A DNA stretch of 64,000 bases from Caprimulgus europaeus (Eukaryota > Chordata > Aves > Caprimulgiformes > Caprimulgidae): the NCBI GenBank assembly GCA_907165065.1, contig OU015524.1, positions 1,806,416 to 1,870,415 of the forward strand, in the 5' to 3' direction. Position numbers and translations under genes: made by a program. The notes under the pieces were generated by a model that did no database searches, was not told the DNA's origin, and was given only the letters and a program-made list of their open reading frames with translations. The stretch's first letter is position 1; the number at the start of each line of letters is the position of its first letter. Shown here one piece after another: positions 27,701 through 41,362 of the stretch.

Positions 27701-30700
27701 TTAGTATAGCCCAATAATATTAATACTCTAATTGTCAGGGGTTATAATAAACCACAGGTATGAGAAAGACCTCATCAGTTTTCATTTAAGCTCAGAATTC
27801 CTGTGTTTCACCTTCTCATCACATAGAAGAAAAAAATAAGGAGAGGGGAACAAAAAACAAACTGGAAGAAAAAACAAAATCCAAATTTTCTCTGCTAGCC
27901 TCCTACCACATCATGCAGGGATGTAACTTTAATTCATTACAGTACACTGTCATTAAAATGGATATACTCTGAATGGACACCACAGTGAGAAATTACTCAT
28001 TAATTCAGATATTCAGAGCTCAGTCCTTGATTCAGCTGGGCTGATCAGATGAATATATAATTTTATATATATGCTATTATTTTAAGCCTTAACAAACCCA
28101 TCTTCCACAAGAATTTAGTACATCACTTTCACCAAGGAACAGAACAGATTTACTACTGAAAAAGAAACACACAGAAAAAAAGATGTTATAGAAAGTTATT
28201 TCCAGTATAGGAACACAGTCCAGTGCATTCAAAATCTCTTGAAAAATAAAATGTTTATTTTGTGTCTTCCTCACTGTGGATCTTTGTCAGAAATCTTGTT
28301 ACTCCTTGACAAGGTAAGGCTGAAGACTTTGGAGGGAACATAATCTAAAAGTGACCTGCACTGTGGAGAGAAGAAACCCAAGAAATACTAGTGTTAAGAA
28401 AACTATCTGAGGAAAAGCAATGGATGGCACAGAGTTTGAAAGGCAATATTACATACACATAAGCCAAGATAATATTTTGTTGCAGACAATATCCCAGCAG
28501 AGAGCACAAAGCTGATAATCCTCACACTACGCAGCTCAGATCCAGGATCGTTACATTAATTTGTGGTTATGATATTAAGAGGATAGTTATTAATTAAAAG
28601 GAAGAACAGAGAAGTGGGCAGGGAGCTAAGAAGGCCAGCTTGAAGGAAGCAGAAAATAGCATGCCTTCAGCTTGGATAGGTGACAACTGGGAAATTCCTA
28701 ATGAGCCACTGATTTTTAAAGGCTGGAAATCCCAGAGACAGAGAATTTATTGCAGTCACCCAGCAAGAGGAGCTACCAGCCACGGACAGCCGAGAGGAAC
28801 AGTGCTCACAAGCATCAAGCAGACTGGAGCTTCACCGCTCTCCTCTGAACTAGGCAGAGGGCTGTGTCCATGGAGCCCACAGAGGCTGGACTCAGTGTGC
28901 TGCAATACAGGATTTAGGATGTCCTCAGGGAGAACTAACAAAAAAATAATGCCACATCAACACTGAAGTTAAAATAGTAAGACTACAACCCATGCAGGCT
29001 ACAAATGGATAAAATGCATATAAATAAATATATATATGTCTGATTTATTCTCAAACCACATTTTTAAGACAGCTGAAATGAGGCAAATTCTACCTCAAGC
29101 TTAAACTGCAAAAAGAGCTTTTGGTTTTGGGCACTTGCAACATAAGTCAAGTAAAGAAGGAGTTGTTAACAATTCTTAAACAATGATCTCAAAGATGGGA
29201 TACTGCCACATGCTGGAAGTGTTCAAATGGCTTCCTTCACATGAGGTGATGGGAAGTTCAGCCTCCCACCTCTCAAAACAAAGCCATCAGTCTTCTGGAG
29301 TACCTCCACTTCTCTTCACCGTGTTCTACTTTGCAGGCCCTGCTTGAATACTCAAAGATTAAAAAAATACACTACTTTAAACACCAGCATTTACAGAAGA
29401 TGACTGAAAGGCTGGATGCCTGGTCTGATTATTTTTTTTCAGTCCTCCCAGAAAGGACATGTCCATGAAAGAATTCCAACTCCTTTCTGCCATGGCCCAA
29501 GCTCACTTGGAGCTCATCCTGCAAACACCAGTAACAACAGCTATTCTTTCAGCAGCCATTGTTTCAGGCATACTGCAGGCAGAGAGAGGTCCCCGAGATC
29601 TCTCTTGCCCTAACTACACTCACACTGTACCCACACTACCTCTAATCTTACTTTGTTAACTAGTTCTGTAATGCCCTTGCCAGATAGATTAAAACACTTC
29701 CAGGCATGAGATCAGTCAGCTGTGTCACTCCCTAGCACAGTAAGCAGCCACAGCCATACTGCTGCAATCTTTTCATGTAAAAATGCTACTGCAAGGAAAA
29801 ACTTGCCTCCACAAAAAGGAAGTACATTGAACATCCCTCAGACACTGCTGAAGATGGTTGTCCTAAGACCTTAACATCCTCTCATTTCAAGAATGAATTT
29901 TACACAGATCCTCTGGTTTCCTCAGTTGTGGATCTTCTATTCAAATTATCTGTTGATCAGGCCAGGCTGAGAGCTATTATTTCCTCTTACTCTCTTTCCA
30001 TACACACCCAGCATGAAGAGAAATGTCACCTTTCAGCCTCTTCCTTAATTTCTACAGATTTTAACCAAAGGAAGGTCCAATTTTCCTCCACTATATGGGG
30101 GCAAAAAAAAAAATCTAAAGTGGTCACACTGAAGTTAATGGAGTTGTACCCATATAAAACTGGTAAACTGAGCCCTGAATCAGATTTCCAAGCTTAAATG
30201 AACTAGCAAAAGGCTTGTGTGAATGATCATACATGGAATGCATGCAATAGCTGTCTCATCAAACCAGGACTCTATGTAGAGATAACATGAAACTACAACC
30301 ATGTACTTGGCTACAACAATATAGGCAGCACTGTAATTACAATAATGACCTCCCAGAGCTATTGTGTCTTTAATTAAGTCTTTAAGAGTAGGCATTTGCC
30401 ACTTAATCCTAACTCACTGTAACTACTGCAGCGTATCATCTACATTTTCACAAAGAATTACTGTGTCATATTTCTGTCAGAAAGATGAAAGGGAATATTT
30501 TAGTTCAAGTGGCATTTACAGAATGAAAGCGTACGAAGTAAGAGGCCCATAGCTGTCCTTTTAACAGCACTTCTGCTCCCTTTCTTTCTCCTGCTCCTCT
30601 GCTTCCTCCCAGCACAAACTGGGAGAAAGCAGGCAGGAGGGGCTACACAGAGCCAATATCACACCTGATTACACGGATGATAAAGCTGTGACAACAGATT

Positions 30701-33700
30701 TTAACCAGAATACAGCACACAGCAGCAGTGCCACAAGCTAACAGTTCCCAAGTTTCACTTAACTCTTTACCACTCGTCACAAACAAACCAGCAAGTTGTC
30801 CTCATTGGTGCCCACCAAGCCTCACCACACTGCCTTTGGATGGGAGAGCTTTCCTGAGATCCCTTTCCATTCTGGAGTGCTTTGAGCTAAATCAAGATTC
30901 AGTGCAAATGCATATAGTCGTGTTTTCAACATAATTAACTGTTATTTGGGGGTATTTTTCTAATAATTGTTCTGCCAAACTGAGGAATTCTTTCCAAAAA
31001 CATGTGCATATGCAGAAGAGTGCATCTGTTGTCTGAATGGCACCACTGGTAACTCAGTGTAGACACTCTGAGTAGCTCTGTCCGTTCTACTTTACTTCAA
31101 CAGACTCGCAGGCACCGGAGATGAGAACAATTTTCTGCTTGTTTATTTGAGGGATTCTTATTCTACCTATGGAAACCTGACTCGGCCCCATTTCCACATC
31201 TTTTCAGTGTCTTCTTTGATACGAGTATTTTCACTCTGCTTCACTATTCACCTCCATCAACTCCAATACCACATCCAAACAATCTGATGAATGAGAAGTA
31301 TTAAATCAAAACTAAAAACTATGGAAGTATTAAGGGAAGTCAAAAGCAATCAGTCTCTTGTGTATTTCTGTATCAGCACAAAAGACTCTGGACACTTTTT
31401 CTTGACTCTGCACACCAGGGAAGAAACAAACACAAGATTATCTTAACTTTTCCCTATAAACAAGGTAGGGACTTTTAGTCAGTCAGCACTGGTTTAACTC
31501 AGGTGCTCTTATGGCTGTAGTCTTTCCAAAAGCACCCACATCCCAGTATCCTACCAGACTGATGTCTTCTGAGCCTTCTGTTATTTCTCCAAGCAAGTGT
31601 ATTCAGTTGCTTCCCTGTCTGGTCTGTAAAATACCAAAAAATAATGTGTTGCTTGCATTAAGATGCTACTTGAATGACTCCAGAAAAAACATAGCACTAA
31701 AAAATCTTCTCCCTCATCATCAGAAACACTAAAGCACCTTCTGCAAAGTCCTGTTTTACTATTGTCTTTCTGACCTTTGTCATGCTTGTTCTTTCCTTTT
31801 ACAAGATTCCTCAGGAGTCTGGAAAATACACACCGTCCACATCACAAAATAGATGTCAACAGTTGCCTGAAGCCTCTTCCTTTCACCTCTCCCTTCCTTT
31901 CCCACCAGCTGCTGGAGTGTTAAGATAGTATTACCTTCCCAAGCTGGCCTCAATAGTAACCCCTGGTTTCCAGAGCAAGAGAGAAACTGCTGCTGAGTGG
32001 CTCTTTTCTGCCCCTTCAGGTGTAAGTAATCCTACTCTATCAGATACACAGATGCAACCTCCTAGCAAATCCTAATCACCTGCCCACACACCATGCCAGG
32101 CTAGTGAGGGAATCAAGGCTGACACCAACTGGGAGAAAAAAATTGAACAAAGTTATTTCACATTATAACACCCAATGTTTTATTCATACTACAAACCAAA
32201 TTTAGCACACAGAAGTGGAAAGATTTGTCAATAAGTACCTGTTACATCATGGACAAATGACCTGCAGAAAGACAGTCTGAAATGAGTGAAGAGAAGCACT
32301 CTTTGTAATTAAGTAATTCAATTTCTTCTAACACATCAGGCCTCTAAACAGCACTGCCTGGGGTGGGGCACCACACACAGAAGAAAGTAGATTATCAAAA
32401 ACTGGGTTCCTACTAGCAATGTTGTAAACAAGGTCTTTTCTCTTGTTCCTGAACTGAGGATAAAGAGGAAAATTACACTACTTTTTTAATTCTTTGGATT
32501 TCAGCTAACCAAAGGAAAACAAAGATCAAAATATAGCTTCCAATATTTCTGCTCAGTTCAAGTAGCCCACCAAAACTATTCCATTTTATGTTTCAATTAA
32601 CCCCTTCTGTGGGCACATCATTGTGAAATCAAAACGCTTTTTCAAAAGACCCAAAAGCTCAAAGGCAAAATACTCCAACTTCTCAAATGAAAGGTATCAC
32701 TTCAGCATTTCTGAATGCTTCTCCTTGTGTTCCCACTTTTAAAGAACAACCCACCATCCCTGTGAGGATACAGCAATGTGATAGACACATCTTAAATGAC
32801 TTCCCTAAGGTGAGAGAAAGGAGTTCAGCCTTAACGAACCAGCTCTCTTGCCAACACTTTTGCATACCACCCTTAACCAGACCCTTCTCTCCTGGCTTGA
32901 TGTGAAAAGGTCACTGGCCTTTTATCTGGAGAAGATAGCCCCTGCAAAGTCCCACCATCTCCTCATCTCATTTGACAGCAGTTACAACAGCCTGTGCTCT
33001 GCTGTTCGAAGACAAGCCCTGCTGAACGCCTGATCACATAGCTCTCCTGCAACTTGACAGACTCGCAGTGTGAAGGATGTGTTAGAGTTCATTCCTTTTG
33101 GAAAAGAACATCTTTAGCTGCTGAAATCACTTCTCTCTTTCCCTAGAACATGTGCTAAGTAATTGCAAGTTCTTCTTGACAATTAGAATCACAACCCAAG
33201 ACTCACCATTGATTTCAGCGAGCTTTACATCAAGCACACGCTTACCAAATGAGACTGGTTGGGTTTGGTTTCTTCAAGGAATTTAGGTTGAGCCCATAAA
33301 TGCTACCATAGTGTCAGGCAGCAACATAAAGTGACCTAGAGACTCTCATACCTTCACATCTTAAGCAGCAGGGATTTCTCACACACATACAATTGCCCCC
33401 TTTTAAAAACTTGATTACATCACATACAAATATTTTATTAATAAAATCCTTATTTTATTCATATATTCCTTAGTTTATCCTTATTTTATTTATTTTAATC
33501 ACAAGACTGATTCAGCCTAGTGGAATTAAAAAAAATATCTCTCTCAGATACTACTTCTGGTCAAGCCCTGAAACAGTTTATTTCAAAGTCATCCCAGCAG
33601 TGTGAAACAGGTATCTTTACCAAGACTTCTGAAATTCTGTTCTCTCACAGCATATGCATCCCAACAATTAACCTTATATTCCCTAGGAACAGGTGGAGTC

Positions 33701-34413
33701 AATTAACTTTTTTTAAAAAACAAAAGCAAAACAACTTTTTACTCTTATTTTGGGCAGAAATCTTTCAGGCACTGAAAATCAGACCAGCTTTAGGAACTTC
33801 AGGCATGCAAAATACCAACAGTGATTCAGAAGGGCAAACCCTTCTGAGCACAGAAGCATCTATCTCAAAGACAAAAGTAAAGCAAAAGTCCAAATTCAGT
33901 ACATGACTAGCACTAAGAAATGAACAGATTCATTCAGGTTTAAGCCCAGAGTCTACAAAAAACAAAGCTTTAAGAAAAGGCAGAAACACCTGTGGACAAG
34001 CAAGTCTGAAGAACAGACTGAAAGGGATGGGGTAATGGTCTGCCAATGCAAACAAGGCTGTTGCTAACAGGAAAGGGTTAATTAATCTCTCCTTCTCTTC
34101 CATGGCAAATAGGTTAAGAAGTTATTTGCTTAGCTTGCCACAGAAAAGGTTCAGGAAAAGACAGTAAGGGTAGAGAACCCAAAGCCTTCTAATGGATAGG
34201 AAACTGAAACTGGGAACAGATTGCTGCAGCCTGGAACAGCAGAGGCTCCGCAGTGGTGGCCTTCAAGGACACTGCTTTCTCCAGAGCAGCACAAGCAGAG
34301 CTGATCCTGCCTCAGGGGAGAACAGCATACGACATCTGGATTCTTCCAAACTACTCAAGGTGAGAGCAGGATCCCACCTGCCAGGGATTTTTGCTATTTC
34401 TTTTTGTAAGCTT
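21771..34413. other. Long unique non-coding stretch (about 12.6 kb)
   Basis: The longest repeat-poor part of the window. I recognise no CR1, LTR, RNA gene or exon. It is AT-leaning with small low-complexity patches: an A/C-rich patch 24719-24755, an A-rich patch 26196-26225, AT alternation 28052-28076 and 29019-29037, and very AT-rich 33420-33500. Open frames stay below about 130 codons with no family motif. Confidence 0.55.
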
Positions 34414-34479
34414 TGGTGGGGGTTTGGAACTAGATGATCTTTAAGGTCCTTTCCAACCCAAACCATTCTATGATTCTAC
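34414..34479 (+). mobile_element. CR1 LINE 3'-tip fragment, sense
   Basis: Only the last 65 or so bases of a CR1: TTGGTGGGGGTTTGGAACTA, then ATGATCTTTAAGGTCC and the terminal CCAACCCAAACCATTC / TATGATTCTA. The upstream sequence shows no CR1 similarity, so this is an extreme 5' truncation. Confidence 0.92.
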
Positions 34480-37404
34480 TAATGAGTAAATATGGCCTAA
34501 GAAGGCGCATTTCTGCTGAAAAGAACATGATACCTGTGGTTACAACGCCTTGTGAAAGCCAGGCAGCTCACCAGTGACAGCAGAAAGGTGGGGAATGGTT
34601 CCCCACCCCCAGCATCGTATGTTGTACATTGTGATACACAGAACTGCTCTTGCCAAGTCCGAAGTGAGCCAACTGAAAAGCAGACAGAGCAGGTACTGGT
34701 ATTGCACCAGAACACACTGGTGTTACTGCCAGAGCCAACTTACCGTCACCAAAGCTGCCAATTATTCCCCAGTCACTGATACATTATTTTTTTAAATCCT
34801 AGAGAATGATCTGCTGGAGGCTTTTTCACACCCATGACTCTGAAGTATCCCTGGTGGCATGTTGGCTAATTAAGAGCAAAATCCATCTCTTGATGAAATA
34901 ACACTGCCACTGAAAGATTTCTACAGTTAGGAAAAAAAAATGCTTAATCAGGCTAGAAGGAGCAGCATCCTCACACTTGCACTAAGCACAGGAAAGAGGT
35001 CTACAGCTAGCAATTAACAATGATGAAAAGGACAGTGATTTAAAGCATATTGCCATGACATTTTTATCAAACTAAATGAGTTTGCTAGGCCCAGCGGCTG
35101 CATATGCTTATTGTCATTTAATGTTTGGATAGCAGCACATCAGGCACCAAGTATCAGGAGGTGCTGAATTTAATAAGTCATTTTGACACTGGTGTGAAAC
35201 GAGCAAATCAGCATTCTGAGGAATGTGTTCACACTCTGAGCAGACAGGCAGACATCCTAAGCATGTGAGGTGACACCAATCAACAACAAAAAAATGGGGG
35301 GGAGGCAGGAAAGAGAAGGAGAGAGAGATGAAAGCCAGGAGAAGAAACAGGCAGCAATACTCCAGTGAAAAACTAGCTCTGTCCTGTCTCCTGCCTTGGC
35401 TGGTTGGTGTCAACGAGGCAGATTTCTTTTCAGTAAGGCTGAGATACCCTGCATATCTTCAACAGTATAAATCTCATGTATTATTTAAGGCCTACATGGA
35501 TTATCTCAAATGAACTAAAATTAATGTCATGGAAACCTTTCAGGCCTTTTTATTGCTTTAGCAGCAATGCAACATTCCCGTCGCGTGCAGAGTTAATCAG
35601 AGCTTGTTTGTGAGCACAAGGCTCGCTCTGCACACGCACTCCGAGCCTCTCAGACACATTTCTCCCCCAAGCCCAGAGGAGTTGTGCCTGTGTGAGCAAA
35701 CTAAAGCTCTGGCTTTTCATGACTTTCAAAGACCTGGCAGCAGTTTTGATCCTAGCTCCTCTGCCCTCTGCAGATTGGCTGCTCACACCGTCCCTCGCCT
35801 TCCAGCCCTCTTTATATTCCCTTTACCTCAGGGTATGTCTGTAGTGCAGAGGTACCTGAGTTAGCTATACCACCTGCCAGCTCAGGTGCTGCTGTAGATG
35901 AGGTTGTGTGGAGCTCAGTGCAGGCTAATTTACCCCTGCTGTCACTAATTCATTTAAAGCTACTTTATCTATGTCTGCCTGACAGACTTGCTCCCCACAT
36001 TCATCCATACCACCATGTCCCCATCCTTACCCCTTCACTTCCAAATACTCCATGTCTCATCACCCATCTCTGAGTGGGCTGATCCCCTTCTAAATTAGTC
36101 CCTTTTCCTCCCAGACAAGGTACTGGTACTAATTCAACAATCCCTTTGCATTTTGAGATTGATCTCACACTGTGCCTTAACCACAAAGCTTACAAATTCA
36201 ATTTCCCCCCAGTCCTGAATGCCTTAAAAAAACCCCAAAGTCTTAGAAGAAAAGTGTCATCTCCTTGTTGCAGAGCATTAGTAGGTACATACAGGATGTG
36301 ATAAAACAACTGTTATGATGAAGAAAAATGAGGCACTTGGGAACATAACCTAGAGTAGGAGAAGCATTAGGGAGATGTGGTGGAAAGGGAGGAAGGAGAG
36401 ATGAAAGCATCCTTTTCATGTATGCTGTAGATGTCCCATCAACAAAAGTGAGAATGCATTGACTTTCCTCACAGATACTGTTTGGATTTAGTCTCCCCCA
36501 GTTTGGACTTGTGCTCTTTCCCACAGAAGATCAAAAGCTTGAGCTGTCTGTCAGGTAAATACATCAACAAAGCAGGAAAGGAGAAATAAGATCCCATTGA
36601 CACTGGAACCAAGTAATTCTATCAAGCTGCATAACCCACATTTGATAGGCTATCCACTGAAAAATAAGGACCCTTGCTATTTTGTTGGGAGGTCTCAAGA
36701 GACTAGTGTCAGGTTTGCAACTTCAAATAAAAAACAGGCTGAGATGATCTCCTTACTTGTCACAGGAATTCCCCAACCCATACATGGCTGCACCTGGTCC
36801 AGTCACAGGCTGGTAGCTATGTGTCTCTCCCCTCCACTCCCCAAAACCAGTGACCCAAACACACACTGTCCTCAGGACAGCTCCAGCAATGAAGCAGAAT
36901 ACAAACATTTCAGCCACAAGCCTCCTGCAAGAGGTGATACTTCACGTGTTAGGGGAGATTCAGGACACAGCACCTCCCACTTCAGCAGGGAAACCCACTC
37001 ACTAAATATCCCCAGCCCTCCCACACAAGTGGGGCACAGGCTGGGGGGCATTTTACAGGCTCGAGGGGTTGGAATTCAGTGGGATCGCTCTGGCAGTACA
37101 TGACTCTGGATTATTTAAGTTAAAAGTGCATTATATTGGCTGTTAAACTTTTCAACAAGGACTGAAACAAGAGCAAGAGGGGCTCTGGGAGCAGAAAAAT
37201 CCTGGTAACAGGAAGAGCTGTATACAGTGCTGGATGGGGAGCAAGGGACATGCAGCTGTGAAAGACCAGTGGAGCAGGAGGAAGACTATTGAGCATGCAG
37301 ACTTGCAAGTGGATCAGAACCATCCAGCCAGAATGTGCTGGGAGAAGACAGGGGGGAGCACTGGTGCTCAGCCAGGTGTGATAATCTTCTCAGGGCCCAG
37401 AGTG
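34480..37404. other. Unique non-coding sequence
   Basis: No repeat or gene is recognised. It contains the longest open frame in the window (36597-37103, plus, 168 codons), which is proline/serine-rich, has no known motif and is treated as chance. Confidence 0.5.
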
Positions 37405-38030
37405 CATCCCCCTTCTAGGATTCAGTTGGCTAAGCTAAAGATTTTAGCTGGCTGAGCCCAAGGTCAGCTACTCCACTGATAAGAGCTGTTGTGAAGAAAG
37501 CCAGAAGCAGAGACCTGCCCCTCCCTTCCCTTGGGAACTGCTTTTAAGCTGAGGCTTCACCACTGGCCCCTACCTTTGGTAACTGTGAGGGCTAGCTGCT
37601 CCACCAGGGATGGGAAGCCAGGAATGGAGTAGGATAAAAAAGCAGGCACAAGCACTGACCTCACCAACATGGAGCTGGGATGGAAATCAGCAGCTCCAGG
37701 TCAGGATCAGGGTGGGAGACAGTGATCAGGGTCAGGCACAGTCCAGTGATCACTCTGAGTCTGCAGCAATGGGGCAGGTCTGATGTCAAGCCAGGAGCTC
37801 AGCCAGCAGGACCAGGTCAGGGGCAGACCTGGCAGTACAGGACCATCACAGACTGTGCTGCAAGGCTACAGCAGAGCACAGGTAGGAGACAGCAGTGAAG
37901 CCCAGCTTAAAAGCAGGTCCCAAAGGAAAGGAGAGGCAGGCCATCATTTCTAGCTTTCTTCACAACAGCTCTTATCAGTGATGGAGCTGACCTTAGGCTC
38001 TGCCAACTAAACTCCTAAAAGGGGGCTGTG
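37405..38030. mobile_element. Inverted-repeat element, unclassified (about 626 bp)
   Basis: The outer arms 37405-37575 and 37881-38030 are imperfect reverse complements. The best stretch (left arm about 37459-37506) begins AAGGTCAGCT, runs through CACTGATAAGAGCTGTTGTG and AAGAAAG, and recurs inverted around 37950-38000 with very few changes. The arms are longer than a typical MITE terminal repeat, and the left arm has about 20 extra bases. The loop (37576-37880) is GGTCAG-rich and related to the 2.44-2.93 kb block. It could be a non-autonomous DNA transposon or two inverted copies of a repeat. I see no convincing target-site duplication. Confidence 0.6.
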
Positions 38031-38358
38031 TCCCAGGCCTGACAGCTCTGATTTCTCCAGCCTCACATCAGTCACTTCTCACTGCTACTCACAGGAAAGA
38101 GCATGAGAGAGAACAGAGGGTTTGATGGACCAGGTTGTCCACTCCATTACTACTCATTGGAAACTCCAGCAAGACTGAGGTAGAAGAAAAATTGCTGGAG
38201 GCAAAACCAGTGCCTGTTACAGCACAGTTCAGAGGCTACCTGTCAGCTGAGGAAAGTTGTCAACCCTCTGAAATGCAGTCTTCTCTGTGACCAAGGGCTG
38301 CAAATATTTTTGTACTTTCTTTAGTGTTGAGAAGCCAGCTCATCTACATGCTCAGTCC

Positions 38359-38778
38359 CTGCAGGGAGAGGAGCTAGAGCTAAGGCTGAGAGAGCTGGGA
38401 CTCTTCAGCCTGGAGAAGAGAAGATTGAGTGGGTACTTTATCAATGTCTATAAATATCTGAGATGTGGGGGGCAAATGGATGGGGACAGGCTCTTTCTGG
38501 TGGTGGCTGGTGACAGGACAAGGGGCAATGGGCACCAACTGGAACATGGGAAGTTCCAGACAAACTTAAGGAAAAACTTCTTCACTGTGAGGGTGCCGGA
38601 GCCCTGGGACAGGCTGCCCAGAGAGGGTGTGGAGTCTCCATCTCTGGAGATGTTCAAACCCACCTGGACACTTTCCTGTGCAACCTGGTGTAGGGAACCT
38701 GCTTTGGCAGGGGGCTTGGACTGGATGATCTCCTGAGGTCCCTTCCAACCCCACCAGTCTGGGATTCTGTGACTCTGA
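38359..38778 (+). mobile_element. CR1 LINE fragment, sense
   Basis: Sense CR1 from the ORF2 C-terminus (the open frame 38287-38736 shows [16 protein letters not shown], then INVYKYLRCGGQMDGDRLF) through to CTGAGGTCCCTTCCAACCCC and ATTCTGTGACTCTG. About 420 bp and 5'-truncated. The peptide stays open over the retained ORF2 tail, as in the 20.9 kb copy, and both resemble each other more than the CR1 copies at 10.8 or 17.1 kb. Confidence 0.95.
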
Positions 38779-41362
38779 AAATGCAGAGAGGGAGGACTTC
38801 TAAGACCTACACATCCTCCATCCTTGTTCAACTTGGGGGGTGAGGAGGAGGGGAGACAACTAACTACAGACCCAAACTGAACATCACTCAGTTCTTTCAT
38901 CCTTCATGGAAAAGGTGTATCCAAACATCACACCAAAGCTGCACCCTTTGTCTTCAGGCTGCAGGAATTTACACAGCCCAATTTAAAATGCCCTGCATCC
39001 CCCGGAACGTGCAAAAGGTGCAATAAAATTTTTACTAGCTGAAATTATAATAGACTTTTCCCTCTTTGGTCTTTCTTCCCACACTCTCTCCTAAGCTATC
39101 CACAGTGTGTGGGCAGCACAGCCTTCTCCCATCCAGTTGCTACATTGCAACATTAATACTAGGCAAAAGCATTATCAGCTCGAGATAAAAAGGCGGTTTT
39201 TTGTGCCCTTTATCCTTAGTTAGTATCTTTTCCTTCCATGTAGTTACATTGGCACTAACTCAATGCCCAAGAGGGCAAAGTAACTCTGGCAGTGTGATGG
39301 GAAGATGGTGTCAATGCAGCTTCCTGGTGAGCTGCCAGACACAGCCTGGACAGTGCACAGAGCCCTCGTGTCCCCAAAGAGGAGTAAGAGCTTTTCCTCC
39401 CTGTTCTCCGAGCTGCTAGCATGCACAATGCTGCAGAGCATGAAATCCAACGCTGTCCCCACGCTTGCATCACCAGAGGTACAATTAGGTCATGTTGTCA
39501 GTAAATGTTTCAAAAGAGACCTAAGATAACTTAAGTGAAAACCTTCCACCTGGGAAGGAGCATGAGCACACAAATATATCCCTTTGCTTCCAGCTGCAAA
39601 GGGAACAGAAATGATACCAGAAACACCTTCCAAAGGACTTGCAGAGTTTGCAGACGCCTCTGCTTTGTTCTGGGCACAGTAACCCATTCTGGGCTTGCTT
39701 TTTAAAACACTGACTCCTCTCTACCCCTACATAGCTTGTTGTTACATTGCCTCATTCCAGTTGGGTTGCACCTAAGTGTGCTCTAAATCAGGGACACCAC
39801 CCAGAGAGTAAAGAGTGAACTCAGGCTAAATAGGAACAGCAGAACTTGGGCCCCAAGGGAGATTGACTCTCCACATCTTCAAGCCTGAACAGCTCTAACT
39901 TGTCATTCTTTCATTTTGAGGTGGAGAAACCAGAATATTATAGCCCATCAGGAGATGCCCAGATCAGTGTGTCTGATATTTTTGTCTCCCCCCCCTTCAC
40001 CTACCATAAAAACCACAGCAGCGACAGGTGAGCCACATGCTGGATTTTGTTGTACTCCAGCAGGTACCACAGATGGAACAGAGAGTGGTTTCCACTTTAA
40101 ATAAGAATGGCTTAAAATTGGTATCAAGGCCACTGAATTATGCAGCTCAAATATAAAACTCTCTGCATGCACCAGGTATTAGAGTTGAGAGCAAGTGAAA
40201 GTGGTAGCTGGGCAAGCTGATGGTCTCCTGTTCATTTTCCAGCTAAGTCAGAGAGCTGCTTCGTTTCCCTCCCAGTGTTTTGGAGTGACAAGCTACAGTG
40301 TGGCCATATATGACACAAGAAGGTTTTGCCTGTTTCAAAGGAAGGACAGGTTCTAAAGGTGGCATGAGCTGGTGACACACTCCCTATTTCATGTCCCTGC
40401 TCCAAGCAGCCTGCACACATTAGTTAAAACTTCCAGGACACCACAGAGATAAGAAAGGTCAATATTAGCAGCATCAACAGGTTGAGACTAAAACCAGAAA
40501 AAACACCCTCTTGAGTGTCTCCTGACTCCCCAAGTAAAGATCTGCTGGCTGAGGGGACAGCACTGTTATCAGCTGCTCCTTTGACCTTCAAAGGCAATTT
40601 CACTGCTCTGACATCAGCTGAGGAGCTAAGCAGAGAGGAGCCAATGCTGGGAGGCTGGAGACTTCCTGCAAGAAATAGAAATTAGATGATGGACCTGTCA
40701 TCATCATAAAAGTCATGAAAGATGAGAAGTAAAAAGAAAGAGCAGCCTCAGTTATAATACAAAAAGAAAAAGAAATTGTATTCTCTTCCTCCAGGTCTTC
40801 ACTAAAAGATATTTTGTTTTCTGAAGAGCATGCCTGGGCATTGCTAAGGCACAAACCTTCACAGCATCCATTGGAGGTAAGAATGTGGCACTGCTGCTTC
40901 CTACCAAAACACACCAGGAACTGCCCTGTATTCTTGAATTTTTCTGCTGGTTTAACTTTGCTCTTTCCTTTAAAACATCTTTGTTTCCATGAGCATTAGG
41001 TATAGACATTTCATGCTCATTGAGGAAGCTCTATGATGAGAAATTACATTTTAATGATTAGTACACAAAACAAAACCCCATATGGCAGTGGAAAGGCTGG
41101 ATTAGCTACAACTCTGAGTGGAGAAACCCAGTGTCCCACACAGCTGCTTTCTGGGTCCTAAAAAAGGATCCAAGTTACAGTTGTACTAATCACACCCAGG
41201 TGTAGAGTGAGAGCTGGTTTTCATTTCTTTTCAATCTGAACCAAAAGGCTGTTTTTCAACCCAGATTAATTTGTCCAGAGGGCCTTTAAGGGGTGTGCCT
41301 TTAATTTGCATCTGGCTTCAGTTTCGGGGTCCCTAGCAGTGGCAGCTTTCTGAACTCTTATC
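38779..41362. other. Unique non-coding sequence
   Basis: No mobile element or gene is recognised. A perfect octamer word ATTTGCAT lies at 41304-41311, about 50 bp before the minisatellite island begins. Confidence 0.5.

Noticed and set aside
36597-37103. Longest open frame in the window (168 codons, plus)
   Set aside because: Low-complexity Ser/Pro/His-rich translation, no domain or family motif, no splice or promoter context. One frame of this length is expected by chance in 64 kb.
41304-41311. Octamer ATTTGCAT upstream of the minisatellite as an enhancer of the island
   Set aside because: A single 8-bp word. The other perfect octamer (46819-46826) belongs to an LTR, so no common arrangement is seen.
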